From contig NZ_PEBD01000004.1 in the NCBI RefSeq assembly GCF_002735905.1, positions 930,001 through 994,000 of the forward strand: 64,000 nt of DNA. The letters are read 5' to 3'. A program made the translations under genes and the position numbers. Source of the DNA: Williamsia muralis. Its GTDB lineage: Bacteria > Actinomycetota > Actinomycetes > Mycobacteriales > Mycobacteriaceae. Below are positions 39,145-48,254 of the stretch, piece by piece (within the stretch, counting starts at the first letter, position 1; each line of letters begins with the position of its first letter). Under the pieces are notes generated by a model. The model was not told the origin of the DNA. It saw only the letters and a program-made list of their open reading frames with translations, and did not search any database.

Positions 39145-40563
39145 ATGGTGAGCACACCCCACACCACGAACACCCGCTCTGCCCACCCCTCTCCACGGAC
39201 CCTGGGGGAGTTGCGTGCCTCCGGCCACGTACAGCGCAGCGTCAAAGACGAGATACGCAACAACCTGCTGTCCGCACTTCGATCGGGCACCGATCCCTGG
39301 CCCGGGATCCTCGGGTTCGAGACCACCGTTCTGCCCCAGCTCGAGCGTGCGCTGATCGCCGGCCACGACGTGGTGATGCTCGGTGAACGCGGCCAGGGCA
39401 AGACGCGTCTGCTGCGCACGATCGTCGGCCTACTCGACGAGTGGACCCCGGTCATCGAAGGCTCTGAGCTCGCCGAGCATCCGTACGAGCCCATCACTCC
39501 CGGCTCCATCCGCAAGGCCGCGAACCTGCAGGATGACCTGCCCATCGGGTGGCTCCACCGCAGCGAGCGCTACAGCGAGAAGCTCGCCACCCCCGACACC
39601 TCCGTGGGCGACCTCGTCGGTGACGTCGACCCGATGAAGGTCGCCGAGGGCCGCAGTCTCGGGGATCCAGAGACCATCCACTTCGGGTTGATCCCGCGCG
39701 CGCACCGCGGCATCGTGGCGATCAACGAGCTGCCCGACCTCGCCGAGCGCATCCAGGTCGCCATGCTCAACGTGATGGAAGAACGTGACATCCAGGTCCG
39801 CGGGTACAGCCTCCGACTGCCGCTCGATGTGGTGCTGATGGCCAGTGCCAACCCCGAGGACTACACCAACCGCGGCCGCATCATCACGCCTCTCAAAGAC
39901 CGTTTCGGCGCCGAGATCCGCACCCACTACCCGATCGAGTTGATCGACGAGATCGCGGTGATCGAGCAGGAAGCCGATCTCACAGCGTCGGTACCCACCT
40001 TCATCGTCGAGATCATCGCCCGCTTCACGCGGTACGTGCGCGACCACCCGTCCATCGATCAGCGCTCCGGCGTCTCCGCGCGGTTCGCGATCGCGGGTGC
40101 TGAAACGGTTGCCGCCGCCGCTCTGCACCGGGCCACCATCCTGGGCGAGGACCTCGCGGTCGCGCGCGTCGTGGACCTTTCCTCGGTGATCGAGGTGCTC
40201 CGCGGCAAGGTCGAGTTCGAGTCGGGTGAAGAGGGCCGCGAGATCGAGATCCTCGAACACCTGCTGCGCAAGTCGACGGCCGACACCGTGCGTGCGCATC
40301 TCGGCGGTGTCGACCTGGCCACGCTCGTCACCGCGCTGGAAGCCAGTGACCCGATCATCACCGGTGATCGGGTGTCGGCGAGGGAGTTGCTGACCTCTAT
40401 GCCCGAGGGCACCGACCCCGTCGTGACAAAGATCGCCGAGCGCCTCGAGGCGACGGACGACGGTGAACGGGCCAGCGCGCTCGAGCTCGCACTGGAGGGA
40501 TTGTTCTTGGCCCGCCGGATCGGCAAAGAAGCCGACGAGGCAGGCCGGACCGTGTACGGCTAG
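39145..40563 (+). CDS. AAA ATPase of the ChlI/MoxR type (Rv0958-like)
   Basis: It is 472 residues from ATG 39145 (GTG 39148 is a close alternative); frames starting at 38857 overlap the divergent gene. Walker A is GERGQGKT (80-87), and Walker B is seen in the GIVAINELPDLAERIQ region, followed by EERDIQVRGYSLRLPLDVVLMASANPEDYTNRGRIITPLKDRFG with sensor 1 and the arginine finger. As in Mg-chelatase-like and MoxR pairs, it is followed after 76 bp by a VWA-domain gene. Such ATPase-VWA pairs act as chaperones for metal or cofactor insertion; the client here is unknown. Confidence 0.9.
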   Translation: MVSTPHTTNTRSAHPSPRTLGELRASGHVQRSVKDEIRNNLLSALRSGTDPWPGILGFETTVLPQLERALIAGHDVVMLGERGQGKTRLLRTIVGLLDEWTPVIEGSELAEHPYEPITPGSIRKAANLQDDLPIGWLHRSERYSEKLATPDTSVGDLVGDVDPMKVAEGRSLGDPETIHFGLIPRAHRGIVAINELPDLAERIQVAMLNVMEERDIQVRGYSLRLPLDVVLMASANPEDYTNRGRIITPLKDRFGAEIRTHYPIELIDEIAVIEQEADLTASVPTFIVEIIARFTRYVRDHPSIDQRSGVSARFAIAGAETVAAAALHRATILGEDLAVARVVDLSSVIEVLRGKVEFESGEEGREIEILEHLLRKSTADTVRAHLGGVDLATLVTALEASDPIITGDRVSARELLTSMPEGTDPVVTKIAERLEATDDGERASALELALEGLFLARRIGKEADEAGRTVYG

Positions 40564-40639
40564 GCCGATGTCGTGTTCCGCGGCCGGTCCGCGGAACCGG
40601 TGTCGGTCGGTTATTCAGACATCTTGGACGGGAAAAAGC

Positions 40640-42643
40640 ATGGCCCGCAATAATTTCCATCGCGCTCGGTATCTCCGCTACTCCGGAGGGCCGGACCCCC
40701 TGGCGCCGCCGGTGGACCTGCGTGAGGCACTCGACGCCATCGGCGACGACGTGATGGCCGGTGGGTCACCGCAGTCGGCGATGCGCGAGTTCCTGCGGCG
40801 CGGCAGCGACAACATGCGCGGCCTCGACGAACTCCGCGAGATGGTGAACAAGCGTCGCGAAGAGCTGCTCAAATCGCGCAACCTCAACGGCACCTTCGAA
40901 GAGATCCGTGAGCTGCTCGACTCGGCAGTTCTCGAGGAGCGCAAGCAGCTCGCCCGCGACCTCGACGACGACGCGCGGTTCGCCGAGATGCAGATCGAAA
41001 ACCTGCCTCCGTCCACCGCACAGGCGGTGCAGGACCTGGCCAATTACGACTGGCGCAGTCCGGCGGCCAAAGAGAACTACGAGAAGATCAAAGACCTGCT
41101 CGGTCGTGAACTCCTCGATCAGCGATTCTCGGGCATGAAGGAGGCGCTCGAGGGCGCCACCGAAGAGGACCGGCAACGTATCGCTGACATGCTCAAGGAT
41201 TTGAACAAGCTCCTCGCTGCGCACAACAACGGCGAGGACACCACCGAGCAGTTCGGTGAGTTCATGGACAAGCACGGCGAGTTCTTTCCCGAGAACCCCC
41301 GCAACGCAGACGAGTTGATCGACTCGCTGGCCGCTCGCAGTGCTGCGGCCCAGCAGTTCTACAACTCGCTGTCGGAGGAACAGCGCGCCGAACTCGATCA
41401 GCTGGCGCAGCAGGCATTCGGTTCGCCCGACCTGATGGACCAACTCTCGCAGATGGACTCGCAACTGCGAGCCGCCCGGCCGGGCATGGGCTGGGACGAA
41501 GGTCAGAGCTTCGAGGGTCAGCAGGGCATGGGGATGGGCGAGGGTGCCGGCGCGCTCCAGGACCTCGCCGAGCTCGAGTCGCTGTCGGAGCAACTGGCGC
41601 AACAGTATTCGGGCGCCCACCTCGACGATGTGGACCTCGACGCACTGGCCCGTCAGCTCGGCGACGATGCCGCTGTCGACGCCCGGACACTCGCCGAACT
41701 CGAGAAGGCACTCAAAGAACAGGGTCTCCTCGAACGCGGCAACGACGGTCAGCTCCGGCTGTCTCCCAAGGCCATGCGTCAGCTGGGTCAGTCGATCTTC
41801 CGGGATGTCGCCGAACAGCTGTCGGGTCGAGGTGGCGACCGCCAGACCCGGCGTTCGGGATTGGCGGGCGAACCCACCGGTTCCAGCCGGGAATGGGAAT
41901 TCGGTGACACCGAACCCTGGGACGTCACCCGCACGGTGTCGAACGCGGTGTTGCGCACCATGTCCGAGGATCGCGACAAGCTGCACGCAGGCAACGCGAT
42001 GCTCAGGGACGGCGTCCGGATCGACGTCCGTGACGTGGAGGTCGGTGAGACAGAGGCCCGCAGTCAGGCCGCAGTCGCCCTGTTGGTCGACACCTCGTTC
42101 TCGATGTGGCTGGAGAACAGGTGGACCCCGATGAAGCGCACAGCGATGGCGCTCAACCACTTGATCTCCACTCGCTTCCGCAGTGATGAACTGCAGCTGA
42201 TCTCCTTCGGTCACTACGCCAAGACGCTGGAGATGTCCGAATTGATCGGGCTCGACGGGATGCGGCAGCAGGGGACCAACCTGCACCACGCATTGCTTTT
42301 GGCACAGCGGCACTTTCGTCGCCACCCCAACGCGCAGCCGGTGGTGCTGATCGTCACCGACGGCGAGCCGACAGCACATCTGCTGCCCGGTGGCGAACCG
42401 TTCTTCTATTACCCGCCGCACCCGGCGACGTTGTCGGCGACGGTGCGAGAGTTGGACAACGTTGCGAGGATGGGTGCCCAGGTGAGCTTTTTCCGGCTCG
42501 GTGACGACCCCGGACTGGTGCATTTTGTGGACCAGATGGCACGACGGGCATCGGGTCGGGTGGTGGCACCGGATCTCGATGGTCTCGGCGCCGCCGTGGT
42601 CGGCGACTACCTGGGCACCAAGCGGCGTCGCGGGCGCCGCTGA
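40640..42643 (+). CDS. VWA domain protein, partner of the AAA ATPase (Rv0959-like)
   Basis: It is 667 residues from ATG 40640. The first ~280 residues are helical and charged (coiled-coil-like, with many Glu/Arg/Leu repeats), then a Met/Gly-rich stretch (GQQGMGMGEGAGALQDL). The C-terminal von Willebrand A domain (~475-667) has the metal-ion-dependent adhesion site LLVDTSFSMW (DTSFS at 484-488), the threonine in RQQGTNLHHAL, and VTDGEPT. It ends in a basic KRRRGRR tail. Together with the ATPase it forms a MoxR-VWA chaperone-like module conserved in this position in mycobacteria. Confidence 0.9.
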   Translation: MARNNFHRARYLRYSGGPDPLAPPVDLREALDAIGDDVMAGGSPQSAMREFLRRGSDNMRGLDELREMVNKRREELLKSRNLNGTFEEIRELLDSAVLEERKQLARDLDDDARFAEMQIENLPPSTAQAVQDLANYDWRSPAAKENYEKIKDLLGRELLDQRFSGMKEALEGATEEDRQRIADMLKDLNKLLAAHNNGEDTTEQFGEFMDKHGEFFPENPRNADELIDSLAARSAAAQQFYNSLSEEQRAELDQLAQQAFGSPDLMDQLSQMDSQLRAARPGMGWDEGQSFEGQQGMGMGEGAGALQDLAELESLSEQLAQQYSGAHLDDVDLDALARQLGDDAAVDARTLAELEKALKEQGLLERGNDGQLRLSPKAMRQLGQSIFRDVAEQLSGRGGDRQTRRSGLAGEPTGSSREWEFGDTEPWDVTRTVSNAVLRTMSEDRDKLHAGNAMLRDGVRIDVRDVEVGETEARSQAAVALLVDTSFSMWLENRWTPMKRTAMALNHLISTRFRSDELQLISFGHYAKTLEMSELIGLDGMRQQGTNLHHALLLAQRHFRRHPNAQPVVLIVTDGEPTAHLLPGGEPFFYYPPHPATLSATVRELDNVARMGAQVSFFRLGDDPGLVHFVDQMARRASGRVVAPDLDGLGAAVVGDYLGTKRRRGRR

Positions 42644-42672
42644 TCACGGTCGCACCGATGAGATACCGAGGA

Positions 42673-42714
42673 GATGGGGACCGCCCGGCCCAAGCCAGAG
42701 CGTCCTCATCTTTT
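42673..42714. terminator. Terminator between the VWA gene and the DUF1707 gene
   Basis: GATGGGGAC and GTCCTCATC pair with one G-U across a 20-nt loop and are followed by TTTT on the plus strand. The flanking genes are convergent. Confidence 0.6.
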
Positions 42715-42728
42715 GGATCAGGTCGAAG

Positions 42729-43361
42729 TCAGGTCGCGTCGCGTGGACGGCGTCGCACCACTTCCACCCCGCCCATGATGGCGAGGCCACTGACGGTGAT
42801 GATCGGGGCTCCCGGAATGCCTTTGCCTTCGGCATTGCGACTGCCTCCGAACCCGCCCATGATGCCCATCCCGGTGATCCGGACGGTCGCGTCGTGCGGA
42901 ACCACGATCTCGATCCCGCCCATGATGGTGTTGGCGCGGATGGTCAGGTGGTCCGCCGTGAACTCGGCGTCGCGCAGGTCGATCTCGACACCGCCCATCA
43001 GGGCGAACGCGTTGAGGTGTTCGCCGACCGCGACCGGACCCTTGAGTTCTGAACCGCTCATGATGGCGATGCGGCTGGTGATCACCTCCACACCTGCGGA
43101 CGGGGTGGTGACTCGCCGGCTGGTCGCGACGCCGGCGGTGGTCAGCTGATTGACCGGCAGATCGTCGGTGAGCTCGTCGAGCTCTCCGAATGTCTTGGCG
43201 GCAACGGCCTTGGCGGCCCGCTCTTCGTACTCGACGGGACTGAGGTGACCGGAACTCATTGCAGATGACAAAATGTCATGAACGAAGTTTCGGTCGGCGT
43301 CGCTGGCCCGGAGGCGACTGCGGCCTTCGCGCTCATCATCATTCGGTACCAGATCACTCAC
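42729..43361 (-). CDS. DUF1707 domain protein with C-terminal cell-wall-stress-sensor-like beta domain
   Basis: It is 210 residues from the GTG at 43361 (MSDLVPNDDEREGRSRLRASDADR). ATG at 43448 and a frame running to 44474 were considered; the latter overlaps the AEC gene. The N-terminal DUF1707 block RASDADRNFVHDILSSAMSSGHLSPVEYEERAAKAVAAKTFGELDELTDDLP is complete. The C-terminal ~110 residues are a right-handed beta repeat (NTIMGGIEIVVP, MGIMGGFGG, LAIMGGVEVV), as in LiaF-like proteins. No membrane segment is present. Its function is unknown; envelope stress is a guess from the LiaF-like fold. Confidence 0.85.
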   Translation of the reverse strand: MSDLVPNDDEREGRSRLRASDADRNFVHDILSSAMSSGHLSPVEYEERAAKAVAAKTFGELDELTDDLPVNQLTTAGVATSRRVTTPSAGVEVITSRIAIMSGSELKGPVAVGEHLNAFALMGGVEIDLRDAEFTADHLTIRANTIMGGIEIVVPHDATVRITGMGIMGGFGGSRNAEGKGIPGAPIITVSGLAIMGGVEVVRRRPRDAT

Positions 43362-43456
43362 CGCTACGAGGTTAGTCCCACCGGTGGCTGTGGCCAACCG
43401 CCACAGGATGGTTCGTCGTGCGAAGGGTTGGTCCGTGTCCGTGACCATGGACCGGT

Positions 43457-44407
43457 TCAGGCGAGTAGAAGCGCGATGAGCATGATCGCCGGGATCGAGA
43501 GGAGGGTGGTCACCAGGGCGGAATCGCGTGCGAGCACCACGCCCCGTTGGTAGCGGTTCGCGTACACCAGAACGTTCTGTGCGGTGGGCAATGCGGCGAT
43601 CACCACCAGGGCGAAGAGTTCGTGCCCGGTGGCGTGGAAGGCGTAGCGGACGACCAGGTACACCAGCACCGGTTGCACCACCATCTTGAGCACGGATGCC
43701 AGCGCGACGTCGCGGCGTGGGCTCTCGCCCTTCTGCAACACGGAGACCCCGGTCAGTGAGAGACCGAACACCAGGAGTGCGCCAGGGACCGAGGCGTTCC
43801 CGAGCATGTCGAACGGTTCCATCACCGCCTCGGGCAGTGTCACACCGATCAGTGACACGACGAGACCGGCCGCGCCGCCGAGCACAATGGGGTTCGTGAA
43901 CGGGGTGACCACGGTGTCGCGCAGTGAGATTCGGCGACGTGAGCCTGATTCGTCTGAGTCGCGCAACGCAATCAGGTCGAGTGTGGTCAAGGCCAGCGGC
44001 GAGTACACCATGATCTGGAAGAGCAGCAGCGGCGCCACAAACGATGCGTCGTCGAGCACGAAGATGGCGATCGGTATCCCGAGATTGGCGCTGTTGACGT
44101 AGGAAGCAGACAACGCGCCGATCACGGCTTCGGGAATCGCGCGGTGCAGCAGCAGTCGGGCGAGGGCGAAGTAGATCGCGCCCACCACAAATGCACTGCC
44201 ACCGGCGACCACAAGCGTGGTGGAGAACACGTCGGCGAGGTCGGCCTTCGCGAGCGACGAGAACAGCAGTGCCGGCGTGCAGACGAAGAACACCAAGCGC
44301 GACAACACCATCACCGCGCCCGGGCCGAGCGCCTCGGTACGGCCGAGGACATATCCGACGGCGACCACGATGAAGATCACCGTGAACCCTTGGATGACGC
44401 CGGACAT
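43457..44407 (-). CDS. AEC family (auxin efflux carrier type) transporter
   Basis: This is a 316-residue membrane protein with about ten helices and the AEC two-half layout, with conserved segments YVNSANLGIPIAIFVL in the first half and LPTAQNVLVYANRY in the second. Bacterial relatives export malate, malonate or other organic acids; the substrate here is not evident. A perfect inverted repeat (44424-44492) lies just upstream, between it and rpsR. Confidence 0.9.
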   Translation of the reverse strand: MSGVIQGFTVIFIVVAVGYVLGRTEALGPGAVMVLSRLVFFVCTPALLFSSLAKADLADVFSTTLVVAGGSAFVVGAIYFALARLLLHRAIPEAVIGALSASYVNSANLGIPIAIFVLDDASFVAPLLLFQIMVYSPLALTTLDLIALRDSDESGSRRRISLRDTVVTPFTNPIVLGGAAGLVVSLIGVTLPEAVMEPFDMLGNASVPGALLVFGLSLTGVSVLQKGESPRRDVALASVLKMVVQPVLVYLVVRYAFHATGHELFALVVIAALPTAQNVLVYANRYQRGVVLARDSALVTTLLSIPAIMLIALLLA

Positions 44408-44423
44408 CCCGGCAGTCTATGGA

Positions 44424-44492
44424 CCCCGAAAATGTGCCCTTTTGGTGGGGGTCACCAGGGTTTTCCGTCGCCAAAAGGGCACACTATCGGGG
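44424..44492 (-). terminator. Long perfect inverted repeat, probable terminator of the alternative ribosomal operon
   Basis: TGTGCCCTTTTGG (44433-44445) and CCAAAAGGGCACA (44471-44483) pair perfectly over 13 bp. CCCCG/CGGGG (44424-44428, 44488-44492) extend the stem after a 4-nt internal loop; the terminal loop is 25 nt. It sits 11 bp after the rpsR stop and just before the AEC start. It may equally be a repetitive palindrome or an operator. Confidence 0.6.
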
Positions 44493-44503
44493 ATCTGGGA
44501 GTG

Positions 44504-44746
44504 TCAGCGGATCCCGGGGTAGGGGAGCAGTGCCATCTCGCGCGCGTTGCGGATGGCGGTGGCCACCTGACGTTGCTGCTGGGGGTCGAGTCCGGTGATG
44601 GACCGGCTGCGGATCTTGCCGCGGTCGGACAGGAACTGGCGCAGCAGTGCGGTGTCCTTGTAATCGACCGTGGTCACACCAGCGGCCAGCAACATGTTGC
44701 GTTTGCGTTTGGCCGGGAGGTCGGCTTTTGCGGGGCGTCGTGCCAT
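44504..44746 (-). CDS. rpsR: 30S ribosomal protein S18, cysteine-free zinc-independent paralogue
   Basis: It is 80 residues, starting [20 protein letters not shown], with the S18 core [49 protein letters not shown]. There is no cysteine, which marks the C-minus form made under zinc limitation. It is last in the rpmB-rpmG-rpsN-rpsR order that runs away from two Zur-like boxes. Confidence 0.95.
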   Translation of the reverse strand: MARRPAKADLPAKRKRNMLLAAGVTTVDYKDTALLRQFLSDRGKIRSRSITGLDPQQQRQVATAIRNAREMALLPYPGIR

Positions 44747-44775
44747 CGATCAGGTCCTTGTCGTGAGAGTGGTTG

Positions 44776-45081
44776 TCACCAGCTGGATTTGGTGATGCCG
44801 GGCAGTTCCCCGTTGTGCGCCATCTGACGCAGCCGGATACGTGAGAGGCCGACTTTCCCGATGTAGCCGCGGGGGCGACCGTCGACGGCGTCGCGATTGC
44901 GGACCCGGGTGGCGCTGGAGTCGCGGGGCAGGCGCTGCAGGGCCAGTTGTGCGTCCGCTCGTTCCTGGTCGGTGGACGACGGCCGCCGGATGATGTCCTT
45001 GAGCACCGCACGGCGTTCGGCGTAGCGGGCGACGACCACCTTGCGCTGTTCGTTGCGCTCGATCTTCGACTTCTTCGCCAT
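44776..45081 (-). CDS. rpsN: 30S ribosomal protein S14, zinc-independent form
   Basis: This 101-residue long form of S14 starts [28 protein letters not shown] and ends [39 protein letters not shown]. It lacks the CxxC zinc ribbons of the short form. Its ATG overlaps the rpmG stop by 1 nt (TGATG). Confidence 0.96.
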   Translation of the reverse strand: MAKKSKIERNEQRKVVVARYAERRAVLKDIIRRPSSTDQERADAQLALQRLPRDSSATRVRNRDAVDGRPRGYIGKVGLSRIRLRQMAHNGELPGITKSSW

Positions 45082-45245
45082 CAGCGTTCCTCGCGGAAGT
45101 CGACGTGACGCCGGACGCGTGGGTCGTATTTGCGCATCATCATGCGGTCCGGGTCGTTGCGGCGATTCTTGCGCGTGACGTAGGTGTAGCCGGTCCCGGC
45201 CGTCGACTTCAGCTTGATGATGGGACGTATCTCATTGCGTGCCAT
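45081..45245 (-). CDS. rpmG: 50S ribosomal protein L33, cysteine-free
   Basis: This short gene was read directly from the reverse strand. It encodes 54 residues, beginning [20 protein letters not shown] and ending [15 protein letters not shown], with no cysteine (C-minus form). It starts at 45245, immediately after the rpmB stop, and overlaps rpsN by one base. Confidence 0.95.
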   Translation of the reverse strand: MARNEIRPIIKLKSTAGTGYTYVTRKNRRNDPDRMMMRKYDPRVRRHVDFREER

Positions 45246-45482
45246 TCAGATTCGTTCTCCTCGTGCGCGGATCTGGGCGACTGCCGCCTCGATTCCGATT
45301 CGATCGATGGTCTTGATGCCTTTGGCGGACACGGTCAGCGTGACGGTGCGGTGTTCGCTCGGCAGGAAGTAGCGCCGACGCTGGATGTTCGGATTCCAGC
45401 GGCGATTGGTGCGCACATGTGAATGCGACACCTGTTTGCCGAAACCTGGTTTGCGGCCGGTGACCTGGCAGTGCATGGACAT
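45246..45482 (-). CDS. rpmB: 50S ribosomal protein L28, zinc-independent form
   Basis: It is 78 residues from ATG 45482 ([20 protein letters not shown]); a longer frame to 45557 would cross a Zur-like box and is rejected. The L28 core [25 protein letters not shown] is clear. Only one cysteine remains, so the zinc ribbon of the C-plus form is absent. First gene of the leftward operon, 22 bp from the nearer Zur-like box. Confidence 0.95.
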   Translation of the reverse strand: MSMHCQVTGRKPGFGKQVSHSHVRTNRRWNPNIQRRRYFLPSEHRTVTLTVSAKGIKTIDRIGIEAAVAQIRARGERI

Positions 45483-45503
45483 GGGCGCGCCTCCTGTCTC
45501 TAA

Positions 45504-45518
45504 TGGGAATGATTGTCG
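45504..45518. promoter_or_regulatory. Zur-like box 1, on the rpmB side
   Basis: TGGGAATGATTGTCG matches TGAAAATGATTTTCA, the actinobacterial Zur consensus as I know it, at 11 of 15 positions. It lies just upstream of the cysteine-free rpmB start. Confidence 0.65.
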
Positions 45519-45558
45519 ACAACGTGCGAATTGGACTGTACATTCAACCTCGATCAAA

Positions 45559-45573
45559 TGAAAACCATTCCCG
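45559..45573. promoter_or_regulatory. Zur-like box 2, on the mrf side
   Basis: Read on the minus strand, CGGGAATGGTTTTCA matches the Zur consensus at 11 of 15 positions and shares GGGAATGrTTkTC with box 1. It overlaps the region 14-28 bp before the mrf start. Confidence 0.65.
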
Positions 45574-45586
45574 ATAGGAGCTGCCT

Positions 45587-46939
45587 GTGACCCGCCTGGT
45601 CAACAAGACCCCGCTGGTGATCGTGACCGGCTTCGACCGCGAGGCGACGGTGCGCAGTGCGGAGGCGCTCGGCCTGCCGGGGACCACTGTGGTGCACCAC
45701 GATCTAGGTCTGGTGGACGCCGGAACCATCGTCAGAACGGTCACATCGATCGACTTCAACGGCGAGAAGACATCGCGCACAACGCAAACCGCACTCGATC
45801 ACGGATGTCTGTCGTGTGCCCTCCGCGAAGACGTGCTGCCCTTGCTGCGGGCCCTGCACCGACGCTCCAACGTCGACCGGATCGTTCTGGCCCTCGACCC
45901 GGCCATCGAACCCGAACCCATGGCGTTTGCGATCGCCGGCACGGTGGTGTCCGGCGTCCCCGGTCAGGTCGACGGCCCGGCAGGTCTCGACGTGGAGATC
46001 GAGGCGGTCATCGGGTGCGTCAACGAAGGTGAATGGCTGCGCGACGCGACCGGCGACGAGACCCTCGACGAGGACGATCGGTTCCAGACCGCCGACGACG
46101 AGCGGACCATCGCCCAGCTCGCGGTCGGGCACGTCGACTTCGCCGACGCCCTGGTGGTCCACGGACAGGCTGACAACGGATGGGCCGGGGCGCAGCTGTT
46201 CGCCGTTCTCAAACGGCTCAACCCGACAGCGCCCATCATCATGGAACTGCCGAGGCGCCCACTGACCGCCTCGATCATGCGCAACCTGATCTCGGCCATC
46301 CCGCCGGGCGCGCGCCGCGGCCGGATCACCGGGCCGCACGACCCGCTGCTGCGCGGGCAGCCGCCCCTCGATGCCGACTGCGGAGTCGCCGTGGTCGAGT
46401 TCCATGCCGATCGACCGTTTCATCCCGAACGCCTGCACGACGCGATCGACATACTGCTCGATGGGGTTGTCGCCTCCCGCGGTCGGCTGTGGCTGGCCAC
46501 CCAGCCCGATGAGGCGCTGTGGCTCGAGAGTGCGGGCGGCGGCCTACGCATCGCGACCGGTGGCACCTGGCTCGCGGCGATGTCCGACGACGAGGCCGGT
46601 GCCGCCGATCCGGAGCGCGTCGCGATGGCGTCGCTGCGCTGGCATCCCCTCTACGGCGACCGCAGCAGCTCCATCGTCGCGATCTCGTACCGCGCCGAAC
46701 CCGCGCGAATCCGCTGGGCGCTGAGCAGCGCACTGCTGACCGACGACGAGCTGTCTGAGGGTCAGCGGGGCTGGGATCGATTCACCGATCCGTTCGGCGT
46801 CGCCCATGCCGACCCCTGCCAGGACGTGCTCGACGAGCGCGCTCTGCTGGCGGGAACAGACCCACCCATCGAATGGTTCAAGCAGGCAGAGGGTTCGGCT
46901 GGACAGCAGACGAACCCGGAACGGAAGGACAAATCATGA
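45587..46939 (+). CDS. mrf: CobW-like MRF protein (recruits ribosome hibernation factor under zinc starvation)
   Basis: This 450-residue COG0523/CobW-like protein is encoded divergently from the cysteine-free ribosomal genes. That context and the layout match the mycobacterial protein-Y recruitment factor (MRF), which drives ribosome hibernation when zinc is low. The expected P-loop is degenerate: [15 protein letters not shown] replaces GFLGAGKTT. The metal motif appears as GCLSC rather than CxCC. The CobW C-terminal domain is present ([21 protein letters not shown] and the [21 protein letters not shown] block). Stop and rpmE start overlap (ATGA). Confidence 0.85.
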   Translation: MTRLVNKTPLVIVTGFDREATVRSAEALGLPGTTVVHHDLGLVDAGTIVRTVTSIDFNGEKTSRTTQTALDHGCLSCALREDVLPLLRALHRRSNVDRIVLALDPAIEPEPMAFAIAGTVVSGVPGQVDGPAGLDVEIEAVIGCVNEGEWLRDATGDETLDEDDRFQTADDERTIAQLAVGHVDFADALVVHGQADNGWAGAQLFAVLKRLNPTAPIIMELPRRPLTASIMRNLISAIPPGARRGRITGPHDPLLRGQPPLDADCGVAVVEFHADRPFHPERLHDAIDILLDGVVASRGRLWLATQPDEALWLESAGGGLRIATGGTWLAAMSDDEAGAADPERVAMASLRWHPLYGDRSSSIVAISYRAEPARIRWALSSALLTDDELSEGQRGWDRFTDPFGVAHADPCQDVLDERALLAGTDPPIEWFKQAEGSAGQQTNPERKDKS

Positions 46940-47202
46940 AGGCGAACATCCACCCCGACTACCATCCGGTGATCTTCAAGGACTCGTCGACAGGCAAGGC
47001 GTTCCTGACCCGTTCCACACTGACGTCCGACGTCACTTTGGAATGGGAGGACGGTAACCGGTATCCTCTAGTGGTTGTCGATGTCACGTCCGACTCGCAC
47101 CCGTTCTGGACTGGTGCGCAGCGCGTGATGGACACCGCAGGACGTGTGCAGAAGTTCGAACGCCGATACGGTCGCCGGACTCGCGCGAACCAGGGAACTT
47201 AA
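46936..47202 (+). CDS. rpmE: 50S ribosomal protein L31, type B (zinc-independent)
   Basis: It is 88 residues from ATG 46936 ([20 protein letters not shown]), overlapping the mrf stop. The type-B signature [38 protein letters not shown] is present, with no CxxC zinc ribbon. The Zur-like box upstream of mrf probably controls it. Confidence 0.96.
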   Translation: MKANIHPDYHPVIFKDSSTGKAFLTRSTLTSDVTLEWEDGNRYPLVVVDVTSDSHPFWTGAQRVMDTAGRVQKFERRYGRRTRANQGT

Positions 47203-47225
47203 ACGAAGAAATGAAGGGCTGAATC

Positions 47226-47399
47226 ATGGCTGTACCGAAGCGCCGGATGTCGCGGTCGAATACTCGTAGCCGCCGTTCGCAGTGGAAAGCGGACAACCCC
47301 GCCTTGCAAGAGGTGAAGGTTGGTGGCGTCGCTCATCGCGTGCCCCGTCGCCTGGTCAAGGCGGTCAAGCTGGGCATCGTCGACCTCGACAAGCGCTAA
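47226..47399 (+). CDS. rpmF: 50S ribosomal protein L32
   Basis: Read directly; 57 residues starting [20 protein letters not shown] and ending LGIVDLDKR, with no cysteine. It lies 23 bp after the type-B L31 gene and is followed by a terminator. In M. tuberculosis rpmF (Rv0979A) sits alone before mprA; here it is joined to the zinc-starvation operon, so it may be read from both the Zur-controlled promoter and one of its own. Confidence 0.95.
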   Translation: MAVPKRRMSRSNTRSRRSQWKADNPALQEVKVGGVAHRVPRRLVKAVKLGIVDLDKR

Positions 47400-47420
47400 C
47401 AGCCACACAGTCGACAACAG

Positions 47421-47451
47421 GGACTGGCCGTCGATCGACGGTCAGTCCTTT
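47421..47451 (+). terminator. Terminator after rpmF
   Basis: GGACTGGCCGTCG and CGACGGTCAGTCC pair over 13 bp with one G-U and a 2-nt AT loop, followed by TTT. Confidence 0.8.
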
Positions 47452-47525
47452 GTTGTGTCCGGAAGGTGCCCCGGAGAGCGTGGTGACTCGACGGGGCCGC
47501 ACAGATCGAGAACTGGGAGTCTGCG

Positions 47526-48146
47526 ATGCTGCAGGACGTCCTGAACTACGCCGGCGTCGCAGTGTTCGCCTGCTCAGGTGCACTGGTCGGGGTCCGCAAG
47601 GACTTTGATCTGTGGGGAATCCTCTCGATGGGTGCGGCCACAGGTGTCGGTGGCGGGATCGTGCGCGACCTCCTCCTCGGCATCACCCCGCCGACCTCGG
47701 TACAACACTGGCCCAACCTCACCATCGCCCTGATCGCCGGTCTGATCACCTTCTTCTTCCATCCTGCGTTCCGGGCGTTGTTCCCGGCCGTCCTGATGCT
47801 CGACGCGGTCGGGATGGGTGTGTTCGCGGTGTCGGGTGCGTTGTTGGCACTCGAACGAGACTCGAGTTCGATGGCTGCGGTGCTCATCGGGATCACCACC
47901 GCGGTGGGTGGTGGCGTGATCCGCGACGTGCTCGCCGGTGAGGTCCCCCTGTTGCTCCGACCCGCCGACCTCTACGCGGTCCCTGCGATGTGCGGAGCGT
48001 TGGCCGTCGTGATCGCCGACGGCACAGGTCTGCCGATCTGGACCGGTCTGGTGGCGGGGGCGACCCTGGCCTTCCTGTTGCGCGTGGGAAGCCTGCGATT
48101 CCGATGGCGACTGCCGATGGCCCCGACACGCCGGGTCGGAGGATGA
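47526..48146 (+). CDS. TRIC-type cation channel family protein (UPF0126)
   Basis: This 206-residue membrane protein is an inverted duplication of three-helix units. Each half carries the glycine signature of the family: GAATGVGGGIVRDLLLG in the first and GITTAVGGGVIRDVLAGEVPLLL in the second. Bacterial TRIC homologues conduct monovalent cations, probably potassium. The start ATG at 47526 follows the rpmF terminator by ~75 bp. Confidence 0.9.
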   Translation: MLQDVLNYAGVAVFACSGALVGVRKDFDLWGILSMGAATGVGGGIVRDLLLGITPPTSVQHWPNLTIALIAGLITFFFHPAFRALFPAVLMLDAVGMGVFAVSGALLALERDSSSMAAVLIGITTAVGGGVIRDVLAGEVPLLLRPADLYAVPAMCGALAVVIADGTGLPIWTGLVAGATLAFLLRVGSLRFRWRLPMAPTRRVGG

Positions 48147-48254
48147 GTGCGCGGCGGGTACGGAGTCCGCGTGCGACGGCTCAAGGACAAGAAATCTGGC
48201 GCGTCGCAGGGGATTACTTAGCGCGCTCTCAGTCGTGGAAGTAAGACTGTTGTC

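Noticed and set aside
42729-44474. 581-residue reading of the DUF1707 gene
   Set aside because: The upstream part overlaps the AEC transporter in another frame; the DUF1707 domain itself begins near 43361.
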